Source: Thelonectria olida (lineage: Eukaryota > Ascomycota > Sordariomycetes > Hypocreales > Nectriaceae). Taken from it: a stretch of DNA of 64,000 nt. The DNA lies in NCBI GenBank assembly GCA_020736575.1, contig JAGPYM010000085.1, positions 1 to 64,000 of the forward strand, written 5' to 3'. Below, one piece after another: positions 23,511 to 36,318 of the stretch (the first letter of the stretch is position 1; every line of letters begins with the position of its first letter). The notes below the pieces were generated by a model. It was not told the DNA's origin. It made no database searches and saw only the letters and a list, made by a program, of their open reading frames with translations. The position numbers and the translations under genes are program-made.

Positions 23511-24216
23511 TAAAGCTAACCATCTAACACTCCTTTAACTTACTACCTTAAGGACTAAATATATCCCATACAGCTAGCAAATAACAACCCAATAGTTAGG
23601 GTTATAGCGGAAAGTGTCTAACACTATACTGTTAGCATATTACATAAGTATATAGAAACATATAAAGGGTAAGAAAGGAAGGAAGGAAGGAAGGAAGGAA
23701 GGAAGGAACGTGGGAAGGAACGTCGGTTCTTTATTGCACACTCTAGAGTCCTTGCCCCTTTTTTTATAAACCTTCTAGAAACGCAAAGCCTAATTGTCTA
23801 CCTTGGCTTTATAATAAGCAAACACGAGGCTGACTGCGAAGCTTTTGAGTCAGTCAACTCACAAGGGTAGGAATACACTCTTCTCCTTCTGATGGATGTC
23901 TCTCTTCACTCTTCGTCTTTAGAATCATACTTCGAATTCATCCTTCTACAAGTATGTGCATATCCTCGTTGTTGTTATTGTTGTTGTTGTTGTTGTGGCT
24001 CAGCGTTTCATCCTTGGTTTTGCCATTTGTTCACTCGTCCCCTGCTCCCTTTTTAGTCCAATCAGCTCATGCCCTTTCACTTAAATCACCTTTCACTTCA
24101 CTCTACCACCGCACGCCATCAAGCCACGCCATTCCTCACGCAAATTACGCTCTATGAGGTATCTGCGAACCCGACCACCGATATCCCACGTCGAGGTAAA
24201 CCAGTAACATCAGTGC
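23511..24216. other. Intergenic with microsatellites
   Basis: Transition from AT-rich block D to normal composition. Includes a GGAA microsatellite (about 23676-23708) and a TTG microsatellite (about 23965-23997). No gene seen. The last part is the 3' flank of the minus-strand FAD oxidoreductase gene. Confidence 0.6.
23676..23708. repeat. GGAA microsatellite
   Basis: About eight perfect GGAA units, followed by a GGAACGTGGGAAGGAACG variant. Confidence 0.85.
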
Positions 24217-25813
24217 TTATAGTCCCCGCCGACTAACTCGAGAAGGAAGGCTACGCCTCTGGTTACCAGGCTTCTCTTTCAGCCTTTTCTCCGTGACCAG
24301 GAATGACTCCGGGAACCAGTCGGGATTCTTGCTGTTGTTCCCACCACCCTGGATCATCTGGCTCAGAGCACGGCCGCACAGCCATGCGAAACACATGCCT
24401 TCACCATCGTACGCCGCCGCAATCCACTCCCCTCCATCGTTCGCCTGGCGTTTCGTGGCAGATTCGGGAAGCCGGCCAACAAACGGGCGACCATCTGCAG
24501 ACAAGCCCTCAATTCCTGTCCAGACACGCCTCGTTCGGCCGCGATATGCACCTTGGGGTAAGCTTTCAGCGGCCTGGATCTTCTCGGCGCCCCAGTTATC
24601 GTAGCTGAAATAATTGGGCAGCGCACCGTTGAGATAAGAAGCACTGATATGGTTTGGGTTACGACTATCGTCAAAGTCGCTAAGAGCATTGTCCCCGCCA
24701 ACACCGCCGCCGAACATGTACACGCCGGTTCGTGGCATCTGCACGGCATAGTCGAGGCCGTTTCTGAACAGGGACCAGGCGCGACCACCTGGAAGACTAC
24801 CATTGCCGGAATAGTCTGGCCAGTGTCCTGCTTCAGGGAGTCCTGAGCCGCCAACCTGGGCGCTCATGTGAAGGCGTCTGCCCAAGATGTGTTTTTGCAG
24901 ACCAGGGACAAAATGGGGCGTCCAGGCATTGGTTGCGTAGATGACGTGCTTAGCCAAGATGACGCCGCGGGAAGTTGTGACCTCGTAGTTGAAGTGATTT
25001 GATGTGTCACTTACGACACTCACGTTGTAGGCCGGAGTTGACGTTTCGAGCGAAAACGATGGGAATCTGTCGAGAAGCATTTTCAAGGCGTGTGTGACGA
25101 ACCGGTATGGCCAGATGGCGGCTGCTACTTTCGGCGTCCCCGTAATGATTCCTACCGTCTCTGCGAGGAGAGAGATCTAATGTAGACGTTAGCCTATTTC
25201 TGTTACCAGCGTAGGGCGTACTCACATTCCGAGCCTCTTGCTTGCTAAACCGCCGAAACTCCTTGCCCAATTCTGGAACCTCTCGCTTCAAGGCCTTGAG
25301 CTGCTCGACAGCCGTGTTCCATTGAACCTCATCAAAGAAAGCATCTATGCTATCAACAACTCTTGCCTCCGCCGCAAAGCGCCCATCCTCTGGTAATTCC
25401 CCAGCAGCAGAAATCAACGCCTCGACGTGAGCAGCCCGCAGCTTCGTAATCTTGGCCGCCTCAGACTTGGGAAAGGACTCCTTCGCACCGGCATACTCGC
25501 TGTAGGGAGAAGGCCGTATGTGGCCGCCGTTTCTGCCTGTGGCTCCAGAGCAGGCCTGACGAGCCTCGAGCATGGCGATTCTGGGTGGGGAGGTGGCATT
25601 CATGAGGAGATGCCAGGCGATGCTACTGCCCGTTATGCCAGAACCAATGATGACGATGTCGGCATCTTCTGGTAGTTTTTGTGACTGGTGGTCTGCAACG
25701 TCTTCATGGGGTGGAAGTTGCCAATATGACACTGTGGGATTCTTCACAGGAAGGCCTGGGTCCTGACAGGTGACAGCGACCGACAGGCAGAGGCAGAACA
25801 GGGATGGTCTCAT
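24217..25813 (-). CDS. Secreted FAD-dependent oxidoreductase (DAO family)
   Basis: Two exons on the minus strand: 25813-25226 and 25176-24217, with a 49-bp intron (GTGAGT..TTAG, phase 0); 515 residues. The N-terminus is hydrophobic (RPSLFCLCLSVAVTC), a likely signal peptide. Residues about 51-80 form the FAD-binding Rossmann motif DADIVIIGSGITGSSIAWHL, and then comes the ATGRNGGHIRP motif of the DAO/PuuB-like amine and amino-acid oxidases. The C-terminal part has IEGLSADGRPFVGRLPE and AAYDGEGMCFAWLCGRAL, the second FAD contact. The family oxidises amine or amino-acid substrates to imines with release of hydrogen peroxide; the substrate here cannot be told. The length is normal and no defect is seen. 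The Zn2Cys6 gene follows upstream on the same strand, a common arrangement for a local regulator, though co-regulation is only a guess. Confidence 0.88.
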
Positions 25814-26605
25814 GTTGTCGAGTGTGGCAAAGGTTCTCGATGAGCTAAAGGCAACAATGATATAACAGATGGCACGTCAACAAATGCTTCCGAGTCTCAC
25901 TTGGAGCATGCGAGGCACGCTGGGGCCATTTATACTTGCAGCTTACGGATCAAAGGTAGAAGGAGGCATGTCTCTTTTCCCCCAAATCCCTCAGCAGCAC
26001 AGGTTATACACTTCATCTGCCGTCGAGTTCTCGTGAGACAGAAGAGGCAACCAATGACACCTTGTTCCAGGCTCAATGAATGCGCTCGACGATCCTCCAT
26101 AGATGCACTGCCCCTGGCTGCAACCATGCTGATCGGGACCGACTACGAAACAGCCAATTAACATCAGCCGACTTCGGGTACCGCGGTGCCCCTACGCAGT
26201 CCCCAGCCAAGTCTGCAGGTAATCAAGAGTGGCATTACACGGCTGCTTTTAACTGGGTGAGTCGCGAATCCTTCCTGCATTTCAGCCACTACAACTATTA
26301 GCTTGGCATAAAGTAAGATCTTATTGGAACCGACATTGTGGGGTTGCGTTTAGAGTCGAGAAGCCCGTATTGACCGAACGTGAAGAAAGGGAGTGTAATG
26401 CGTTGCAAAAAAACCCGACATGACCTGAATACCCAGGCTAATGTCACTCTTAGACCATTATCTTCAAAGTTTTAGGTATCCAGCCTAAGCCTTAGGCAAT
26501 TCTTATGCTAAAGCAGACGGGTTAGGGTTATAGCAACTTCCAGGCACCAGTCATTCTGACACTGCAGCTGGAAAACCACCAGACCGGCAGTTCTTCAACA
26601 TATCG
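25814..26605. other. Intergenic between oxidoreductase and regulator
   Basis: Contains the promoter and 5' leader of the oxidoreductase (minus strand) and the 3' end of the regulator. I see no further gene. A short stretch near 26430-26540 repeats TTAGGTATCCAGCC/TTAGGCAATTC-like sequence and may be a transposon scrap. Confidence 0.5.
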
Positions 26606-28251
26606 TCAATCATTCCCCCTGGCCCTAGATAGCGGCGACAGTTGGAGAGAATTAGCCATTTCCGCCAAGCTAGGCACGTCTCTAGGTAAATCGTCCCAGG
26701 CCACGAGCTTCTCCTCCTTCACAGTGATGATCCTCGCGTACAGGTCGGCAATCTCCTCACTGTCCCATATTCCCTCCCTCCGACGGATCGACCGGAGCAG
26801 ACTCACGCCCTTCCACTGAATGTCACTGTCCTGGCACGAGATGATGACCAGGGATACCGGCGGAATCAAGTTTGCGTCAAACGTGAAGATGCGCCCTGGA
26901 CCGCTCCCCGCATATCGAATCAGTGACTCTGCTCTCCGCAGGATCTCCACGCAGTCAGTTGTCTCTAGATCGTCCTCGATCGAGTCCTGGTTCAAGGTCA
27001 CTTCCCAAGTTATCTGCTCCAGCTCAAGTGTTTTCAAACGGTAAATCTCCGATCTCGTAGCTTTGGAATAGTCAAACCGGGCCCTGAACGCTTTGAAACG
27101 CGCGTTCCAGTTATCGAAGAGCGTCTGGATAAGACAATCTTCTGTGTCGCAGCACGAGGCAGAATCGTCGCCATTTGGCTCATTACACTCCTCAGAACAA
27201 AGCTCCGCATCACACATGCTTTGGATGCGGACCAAGGAAAAGGCTGCGGCTTGACAAGAAGGAAATGGGGCGACTGTATCTCCCAGGTCGACCGGATCTT
27301 GGGCCTCAACCCACGAGACGAGGCCAGAGACCAGCTTCGGGGAGATTTCATCGTCCATGTAGAATAGCGTGTCCGACGCCAGTCCACAGAGCAAGGGGCC
27401 AATGTTTCTGAGGAAAGTGGTCAAGTCCTGTCGTTTGTCCGGAGTGCTCGAGTGCGCAGCATCCCACTGATATGGAGTATTCAGCAGCGAGAACGCGGAC
27501 TCGAGATGGCGCAGGGCATCCGCATGGCGACCGTGCAGGTTCTCTATGCAGATGAAGATCAGACAACACGTAAGGATCACCTCGAACTTTCTCTCAGGCG
27601 AGCCCATGTACTGGTGCGCGGCGCGGATAGCGAGGTTATACTGCCCCAAAGAAGTCGCCTCGCAAGACTGCCGACCGACCAAGTCCATCTGGTCCTGGAG
27701 TTTGAAGTACTTATGTGCACTTCCGAGGGCGCAAACCGCAGTCTCGATCGGCTGGTACACATGGCTAAGAGGCAGCGCGTACTTGAGCCAAAAGTCTGTC
27801 GGTGCCAACGACTTGGCTAGTTCCGAAACTGTGCAGACCCGGACATGATGGCAGAGGTCGAGCTCGCCTGGTGAGGCAGCTGGCTGAAGCGACAAGGGGG
27901 TTGGGAGCAAAAGGCGCGACGTAAGAGGCAGGTTGCAGTCGGGCTTGACGATAACCTTGTGCTTGGGACGGCGACCAATGGCAGCTACATAGCCATCACA
28001 GACGAGCTTATCCTTTGCGCAGCGTTGGCATGTCGGCTTCCCTTCGTCGCATTTCAAATGGCGTATTCTAGCGTCGACGCGGAATCAGCTTTCGGGCCAC
28101 TGCGACTGTGAGAGGAGTACTGACTTGCTAACGAGATCAGCCGTGAGCAGTCAAGATGTCTCGAGATTGAAACATACCATGTGATACAGCCCGTCCGCGC
28201 TTTGGGCGCTCTCTTCCGTGTCCACTTCAGCTTCTTCAACGGCTCTGCCAT
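26606..28251 (-). CDS. Zn2Cys6 transcription factor, splice junction doubtful
   Basis: Exon 1 (28251-28178) encodes MAEPLKKLKWTRKRAPKART followed by GCIT and the first two bases (TG) of a Cys codon, then a GTATGT donor. The large exon reads RIRHLKCDEGKPTCQRCAKD and so on to the stop at 26606. Joined at 28070 they give the full C-x2-C-x6-C..C-x2-C-x6-C binuclear zinc cluster, and the rest is a fungal-specific regulator (FWLKYALPLSHVYQPIETAV, about 480 residues). The oddity: the only well-placed acceptor (TAG at 28070-28068, 15 bp after a GCTGAT branch site) gives TGA at the junction, whereas the frame-correct site would end the intron in GC. Either splicing is non-canonical, or a small mutation or sequence error has broken the gene. 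It probably regulates local genes; the targets are unknown. Confidence 0.78.
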
Positions 28252-28559
28252 GGATGATGATTGACGAGATGGGTTGGGATGTGATTTGCGCAAATATACG
28301 AGATGGGGTAAAAACTATACAGGGACGGGCTCAATCTTAAGAACCACGTGCGAGTCGTATGCGTCCAGTCTAAAACACGGTGTGAGTCATCCTTGTCGAG
28401 GCAGTATGATCACATCAGCCCTATCCGTATTTGAGGGGACTTTACTATGCTAAAGAAGCATCCAGGTTTTAGCAGAATACGAAAAGTGGCGCTCGGTCCC
28501 CCCTATCGATCTGCGTTTTTACGGGGGAGCCAATTAGTATTAAGCCAGGTTCGCTAAGG

Positions 28560-31500
28560 TTTGCAAGGTATAGTTAAGGAAAACTGAACTTATAAAAAAG
28601 GGTTATAACTATTAGTACAATTTTAATAGGAATATTTTTATAAGGTATAAGTTTTATTTTTATAATAAGTTTAAAAAGTACTTTTATATATTATATTATT
28701 TTTAACTTATTTAATAGAATTATATTATAATATTAGATTTTAATTATAAGGTAAAATTTATTTTAATAATTTTAAAAAAAAAAAATTTTAATTATATAAC
28801 TTATTTATTTTTTATTTTATTTTTTATTTATAGTTATTATTAATTATAAATAAAAGTTAATTTTCTTTTTAGTTTTTATTATTTTATTTATTTATTTATT
28901 TACTTTTTATAATTTTTAATAAATAAAACTAAAAGGTTTTAAATTTATATTAGTAATTATAAATATATTAATATTACTTTTAATTATAAGTATATTTATT
29001 TAAATATAATACTTTTACTATTTTTAATTTATAATATATTATATAATATTATTTAACTTAAAATATAATAGTATATTTCTAGTTATAATTAAGCTAAACC
29101 TTTTAAATTAGAAACTTAAATTAAAAATAAAAAAATTATAATTAGTTTAATTTAATAGCTAGTAGTTAGTTAAGTGCAAGTAATTTTTATAATACTTTTA
29201 AGCTATATATAAAAGAGCTTTTTAATTAGCTTATATTATATTAGTATATAATAATTAAATATAATTAGTATATTTCTAATATTATAAAAGCTAAAAGCTA
29301 GTTTTAAAAGCTAAGGTATATTATATTAGCTATTAGTTAATTAATTATAAAGGTATATGTTATAACTAATTGCTTATAAGAGTTTTTAATTTTATATATA
29401 TTTAAAAGTTAAAAGTTTTTCCCTTATAAATAATAGAAAATAGAGCTAGCTATAAAAATATAAAATATTATAAATAATATAATATTATATAATACTCTTT
29501 TATATAATTATTTTCCTATTATTTACTTTTAACTTTTACACTTTTTATATTTTTTATTTTCTTTTAATTTAAGTTTTATTTTTATAAGCTAGTTATAATA
29601 TTTACTTAATTATATAAAACTACTAATATTACTTTAAAGCAATTTACTAATAATATTAGTTATATTCTCCCTTTTTTACTAATTTAAAATCATTAAATAT
29701 ATTATATAAATACTTTTTAAAAGCTAGTTTATTACTTATTTAAAGAATTTTTATACTTATATAAAGTTTGCTTTTTTACTTATAGCTTTTTATTATATAC
29801 TATTTAATATTTAAAATTACTATTAAAGCTATCCTTTTAAAATAAATAGTTTAATAAAATAGTAGCCTTTTATTATTACTTTCTATTTTTAAATAGTAAA
29901 TATTTAATTAAGTTATTAGTTTTTATAAAGCTTTTTATTAAAAGCTAACTAGTAATAAAAATACTCTAAAAGCTAATTATATTTATATTTAAAATAAATT
30001 AAAAGTAATATATTTTATATATATATTTAATAGAGTAAAAATAGCTAGCTTTAATAAATTAAAATATAATTTCTTTTATTTTTTTTTTATAATAAAATAG
30101 TAATTAAGTTAAAGTTATTATAATTAATAAAAATATAATTTATAAGTAAGTATAAATTACTAATATAAAAGAAATAAACTAGTTTTATTTTAAAAGTGCC
30201 CTTTTTATAACTATTAGTTATTATACTTTTTATTAATAATTTATTAGTATTATTATAAACTTTTTATATAAGTTAACTTTGACTTTTAAAATTTTAAAAA
30301 TTATATAAAATACTATTATAATATAAATTTAATAATAAAAACTAATAGTAATAAAAAGTAAAAAAGTTAATATAATATAAAAAGAAAAATAAAAAGAATT
30401 TAAATAGTAAAATATAAATTTAATTAATTTATTTAAATATTAATAATTATATTTTTTAAAAGAATAAACTTTATAATTAAATGTTAATAATAAGCTTTTA
30501 TATATAAAATAATAAATTAAATAATTATAATAAGTATAATATAAGCTAAAATAGTAAATATAAAAGTTATAAAACTTATAACTATTAAAATAATAGTTTA
30601 CTAGCTTAAAAAGTAATAAATAAATAAAATTAAAATTTATAAAGTATATATTAAAAATTGTTTTAATAAGTTTAAAGCTTATTTTATATAATTAATAAAA
30701 GGTTTATTTAATTTTTTATAAATATAAAAAAGAATTTTATTAATTAAAATTTAAAATTAAAAAAAATAAAAAGGTTATTAAGTTTAATAAGTAATAAGTA
30801 TTTATTAAAAGGTTAATATAAAAATTAAATTTAAAACATAAAGTTAAATATAAGTAATAATTTTTTTAAAAAAAGGACTAATATTAAAATTATTATATAA
30901 GTATTATATTTAATAGCTTTAACTTATTATTAATTTTATTTAATATTATATATAATATAAATATTAATTAAATTAAAAAGTAAAAGTACTAGTTAAAAGT
31001 AATAATAATTTTTAACTATTAAATATTAAAAATAAATTTATTAAAAATAAAAGTAAGATATATTTTTATATAATTAATTACTTATATAAGCTAAAGTTAT
31101 TTTACTTTTAGATTTTACTATTTAATTTTAAAAAAATATAATTTTAAAACTATTTTATTATTTAAATTTACTTTTATATACTTTTAATTTAATTTAGCTA
31201 ACTATTATATATTAAACTTTTATATAAAAAAATAATTAAAAAAAAAGTAAATTACTATATAATATTAAAATAATATAAAAAAGCTTTTAATATAAAGTTT
31301 AATATAAAAAAAGTTTGAATTTTATTATATAAAATACTTTAAAATTTACTTGTATTTATTTTTTATAATTAGTATATATTCTTATTAATTTTAATAACTT
31401 TTTAAATATATTTATATATAATATTTCTATTTATTATAAAAAGAGAAAAGCTTTTATTATTTCTTTTTTTAAATATTAAAACTTTATTATATATATTTAT

Positions 31501-32840
31501 TATATTAAAATATATATTTTAAATACTTTATAATAAAAAAAGTATATTTTAACTTTTTTTTATACTTACTAGTTTATTATTAAATTTATATAGAAATAAT
31601 ATATTTATTATATTTAAAACTTAAATAGTAAATATAAATAAGCCTATTTTAATAGTTATTTTTTATAAAAAAGTAAATTATAATATTTTATCTAATTATA
31701 AATAAAATAAAATATATATAATAAATTTAAAAATTATAATATTAAAATTATAAACTAAACTAATTACTTTTAAATTACTATTATAATAAAAGTTTATAAT
31801 TTATAAATTAATAAAAATAAAAAGAATCTTTAAATTTATATTTAAAAATATATATACTTTAATATATTAATAAGTTTTTAAAAAATATAATTTAAATATT
31901 AATAACTTAATAAAAAGTAGTTTTAAAGTTTTTAAATGATAATATTAATTAAAATATAATAATTTTATAAATTTTAAACTATTAAAAAAGAAAAACTTAT
32001 ATAATATATTAAATATAATAATAAAACTATTTTTTAAATAAGAAAAATATTAAACTAGTTATTATTTAATAATAATTTTATAAAACTATTAAATTAATAA
32101 AAATAATTATTTTATTAAAATTAAATAATATAATTTTAAATAATATATTTAATAAAGAAATATATTTTATTTTATATTTTAAATTTAAATTTATAAAAAT
32201 TAATTAAAAATTTAAATTAAATTTAAAACAAATAAGATTTTAAAATTAACTTTATTATATAATATATAAATTAAAAAGAAATTTTTAAAATTTATTTAAT
32301 TTTAATTTAACTATTATAAAAAAAATCTTTAAAAGCTTATTTATATTATATATTTTTTTAATTATTAAACTATTAATAATAAATAAATTTTAAAACTTTA
32401 TTTATAATTTAAAAATTATATAAATAAGCTAATTTTAAAATTTTATTTCTTTTAAATTTTATTTATATTTTTTCTTAATTTTTATAAATTTTAATTTAAA
32501 ATATATAAGTAAAATATATTATTATTTATAAAAATAAGCCTAATACTAATATATAATAAAAGTTAATATAAGTAAAATCTAGCCTTATCTTTATTATAAT
32601 AAGCTTTTTTATAAGGTTTATAATTAGCTTTTAAATAAAAATTCTTATTAAATAAATCTTATTTAAAAAACTATTTATATTATATACCTTTTAATTTTTT
32701 AACTATTAATAGTATATAATTTTTATAATTTTTTATATATTTTATAAGTTATATATTTAAGCTAGCTTTAAAATCCTATCTATTTTAGGCTTAGTTTGGA
32801 CTTTTAAATAATTTTTAAAAACTTTAATTTAAAGTATAAA
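28560..32840. repeat. AT-rich RIP-like block E
   Basis: The most degraded block: long stretches of pure A/T with hardly any C or G, especially 30300-32550. It contains R3 near 29055-29490 and an inverted R1 copy near 32545-32680. No coding potential. Confidence 0.85.
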
Positions 32841-34863
32841 AGTGGGGTGCGACGCGTACTTGGATGTGACGTATACTTATTATACATGTTACTTAAAACA
32901 AATATCTCAAAATCAGATTACTAGATAGCACGAACATGAGCTTCTGGGCATTTCTAATATATCGCGGGGCGAAATGCTCTCTAATGCCACGTTAAATTTG
33001 AGAATACAGGAGCCACAAGTCCTCCCTAGATAACTTAGCCTCTCCTCAACCAATCCTTTCTAGCATTGAGCTCCGACGACTATTAGCACTACGACTGGGC
33101 TCAAGCTAATATTATAATGATCCCTTTTCTCCATTCTTGGGCAGAGTTAACTGAATTAGATCTCAATCGTCCTAGAAAATATGGACCGCCAAGTGTCTGC
33201 TTCTAGAGATTGGGATCCTTTTCCGCGGATGTCGAATATTATCACCTAGATTTAGTCACTTATAATAAAGTATCTAATGAAAGAGTCTAGGAGAAAAGAG
33301 GGAAAAGCGGTGGCAAGGTCTGGAGCGCGTCATGATGTCTAAAGGAGTTGTTGTTGCTTACCTTGGTCCTTGGGTTTAGTTGCATAGACTGGTGCTTACA
33401 CCTTCTGTCTTCTGTCTTCTTTCTTCTCACCCCAACAACGATCTTTAAGGAGACGTTTAGAACCACCCTCAGCAGAAGCCTTGGTAGTTGTGCAACATCC
33501 ATGGCTAGAAACTGCAAATCTTGAGAAGAAAAGCATCGCGAAATGGCCACGTTCTCCTGCTCCTTCTTTATTATCTACTTGAACCAGCACACTCAGTGGT
33601 TTCTTTAATGCATCGGGAAACTTCGCTATTTCTCGATTTCGCAGGTGCTCGCTCTATCGATTGCTTGAGCCTGAACACAAGGCAAGGGCAATCAAATGAT
33701 GACTTGGGTTCTGAGGCGCTGTGGATGCTCCCTTCAATGCGATGCTGAATGGCAGAAGTGGGTATTTGCCGAATCACCGCAATCGTTTGGACAAATGCTG
33801 CCTTCTCAGTAGCTTGCGCTCAGCTTTGTCTTCAAACAAATCTTTTGCGTGGTCACTTCTGAACCCGGCTCAACTTTCGCAATCTTGGTCCTCTGGGAGA
33901 CTTATACCTGAGGCGAGCGGGTTTGTTGGTTTATGTATGCCCTTTTTAATGCCTGGCCAATTGACCTCCTCTGCCCACACTTCCAACAGCAGATTGCACA
34001 GCGAAGTCGAGATCAAACCCTGACGAACCACCTCGTCTCCATCGCCCAGCCCCCTTATCGGCATCCTTCTTGTACACTCCTAACACCATCGCTTCAACTG
34101 CGAGAAGTTAGCATCAGATACAATAATCTGACCAAACAAAAGTGAACTGACGTCGCCTGGAGGCAGGGCAGGCATCCAACAGAGTTTGACCGCCGGAGGG
34201 GATAAAAAACGATGGCATAATTGGTTTCGGGCTTGATAGGTGAGTCTAGTAGAAAGGAAACTATACCTGCCTTGGATAAACAATTAGAAAGCGGATCCAT
34301 CGATGACGACTTTCCTCTATCGTGGTTTAATACTTTATTAGAGGAAGACCTGATCGTTATGTTTTCTTTTTCATTTTCATCTTTTCGGTCGAATAATTAG
34401 CATGATCACTGTTGGTCTTGCTAACTTATTCGTCCCATACACTACTAATGCCTTTCCTGCTATCGCGTATTTAAAAGAGCCTTCTGCGCTTTTCAATCAG
34501 CTCCATACTGCTTGCATGTACTTGTATGAGCTCTATATCATATAAAAATGCGACCTTTTTAACAAAAGTTTTCCCTACGATGTTGGCACCTCTCCCCATG
34601 CACACTACTCACTTTCCCGCGCAATTATAAAAAAGTCCAGCATCCACTCGAATCCTCTAACTGAGCTGCCACTCAATGGGCCAAGGGTCCAGCTAAAGGT
34701 ATTATCTCTAACTTGGCATGAGACGGACCGAAATTTAGACGAATTCTTCGACTTTGCTTTAATTAAAAAAAATATTTTCAACTCTTCTTATTTTCCTAAC
34801 CTTAGGCGTTAAGTTTTAATCTAATTTATTTTGAATTCTAAAGAATATGTCTCTATTATTATC
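32841..34863. other. GC-balanced stretch, no gene recognised
   Basis: Many short frames (60-100 codons) on both strands, none recognised. The minus-strand frames between 34064 and 33571 could be linked across one frameshift into a longer peptide (WAEEVNWPGIKKGIHKPTNP and so on), so a small decayed gene is possible. The part 34600-34863 is the 3' flank of the permease. Confidence 0.4.
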
Positions 34864-36318
34864 TTATATAAAAGAATTATCACCGCAGCTAAAACATCCT
34901 CGAATATTAGAGGAAGTAGTAAAAATATCTAAAAGTTCAGTAATAGAAGACCAAAGTCCACCACCATTTAAAAATAAAGAGAAAACAATAAAGCCAATAT
35001 TAGCAGTAAACTGCATAATACTCCTCCAGTTCTCAAAGTAGCGTCCCTTATAGAGGTGCAGCCAGAGGAAAGCGCTAATACCATATGTAAACCAAGCGTA
35101 AGTAGTAGCCGAACTAACGGCAACAATAGAGTCGAAAACAGGAATAGTATTGGAGAGAATAAAGACAATAATCCAGAAGGCAGCATTACTACCTATCCAG
35201 ATACCCCATGACTTAGGGGTATTTGCAGTAACTTCCTTAAGAGCATTGATCTTACGCATAATAGTAATATAGACATACTTGGTACCGATATGGCCGCAAG
35301 CAAGACCGTCAGTTAATATAGCGGGGAGGACGAGTCCGTAGGCTACCTTAGCAGCAATAATAGGGGCGGAGCTAAGAGCAGGGGAGGCGGTAAACTCGGC
35401 AGCGAGGCAGTAGACAGTGATAGCGATGAATGCATAGAAAATAACAGATGCACCCATCAACCATCTAAGAGAGTAAATAAAGTCCTTCTCAGGGTTCTTC
35501 ATCTCAGCCATATAAGTAACAAAGGCGTAGTTACCAGCTAAGGCAAAGAGGATCTTAAGAACGCAGTTGAAGACCTCGCGGAGGGTAGGAGTTCCAAAAA
35601 GCTCAATCTCGGGTTTCCAGCCTTCTAAGGCTCTGGGAGGGTTGCTTATACCGAGGCCGATCATAGTAGAAAGAGACGCGGCAAGGATACTAAGGATACA
35701 AGGGAGGCCAGACTGAGCTAAGAATTTAGCAGTCCGGGGAATGCAGAGCATAAAGCAAAGAATGCAGGCAATAGCGATATAGCCAACAGTACAGACAGCA
35801 TGCTCGCTAATAGCATTCAAAGCAATAGAGATAGTAACAACTGCAGAGGCAGCAGTCATAATAAGTTGTAATAATAGGCCAATGCCAGTAAAGATCTCTG
35901 CTGGGCGGCCTCCCACGATCTTCATCATTTCAGCGATATTGGTGACTTTGGGATGGACCAAGTAGTACCAGAAAATCTCAACACCACTGAAGTAAGTGAT
36001 GGCGGCTCCGCCGACGAGAGTGATAAGACCGGGAATAAGACCAAGAGTCTTGAAAACTGAAGGGAGAACAAGTGCTCCGAGACCAAACTGGTTGGTGAGG
36101 AGGGCAAAGACGGTATCGAAGCGGCCCATAGTACGGAAGTTCGCTCCACCCTCACCCCCAAAGACGTCTACTTCTGCTTCATCGGGGTAGGCGGGCTTGT
36201 GGTCTAAACCTTCATGGTCGGTAGTGTCGCTGTGATCTCCTTGGCTGTGTTCCGCTATCTCGTTCTTCTTCGACATCATGTCGTTGGTGGTGTTGTGAGA
36301 TATGTGTGAAAATTCCAA
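34864..36318 (-). CDS. AAAP-family amino-acid permease
   Basis: A single exon of 484 codons. A hydrophilic acidic N-terminus of about 60 residues is followed by about ten or eleven hydrophobic segments. The first has NQFGLGALVLPSVFKTLGLI, the signature of the fungal neutral amino-acid permeases related to Neurospora Mtr (PF01490). The C-terminus (GGLWSSITE and FSCGDNSFI) matches the family's FSCADNS end, so the protein is complete. It should import neutral or aromatic amino acids across the plasma membrane; the exact specificity is not readable. Third positions drift: the 5' part uses mixed GC-ending codons, while the last 300 codons are heavily A/T-ending (CTT TTA GAT ATT TTT ACT). The reading frame is nevertheless intact. 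The gene stands alone on its island. Confidence 0.9.
   Translation of the reverse strand: MEFSHISHNTTNDMMSKKNEIAEHSQGDHSDTTDHEGLDHKPAYPDEAEVDVFGGEGGANFRTMGRFDTVFALLTNQFGLGALVLPSVFKTLGLIPGLITLVGGAAITYFSGVEIFWYYLVHPKVTNIAEMMKIVGGRPAEIFTGIGLLLQLIMTAASAVVTISIALNAISEHAVCTVGYIAIACILCFMLCIPRTAKFLAQSGLPCILSILAASLSTMIGLGISNPPRALEGWKPEIELFGTPTLREVFNCVLKILFALAGNYAFVTYMAEMKNPEKDFIYSLRWLMGASVIFYAFIAITVYCLAAEFTASPALSSAPIIAAKVAYGLVLPAILTDGLACGHIGTKYVYITIMRKINALKEVTANTPKSWGIWIGSNAAFWIIVFILSNTIPVFDSIVAVSSATTYAWFTYGISAFLWLHLYKGRYFENWRSIMQFTANIGFIVFSLFLNGGGLWSSITELLDIFTTSSNIRGCFSCGDNSFI

Noticed and set aside
24363..24854. 163-codon minus-strand frame
   Set aside because: Another frame of the oxidoreductase exon; the correct frame has the FAD-site motifs.
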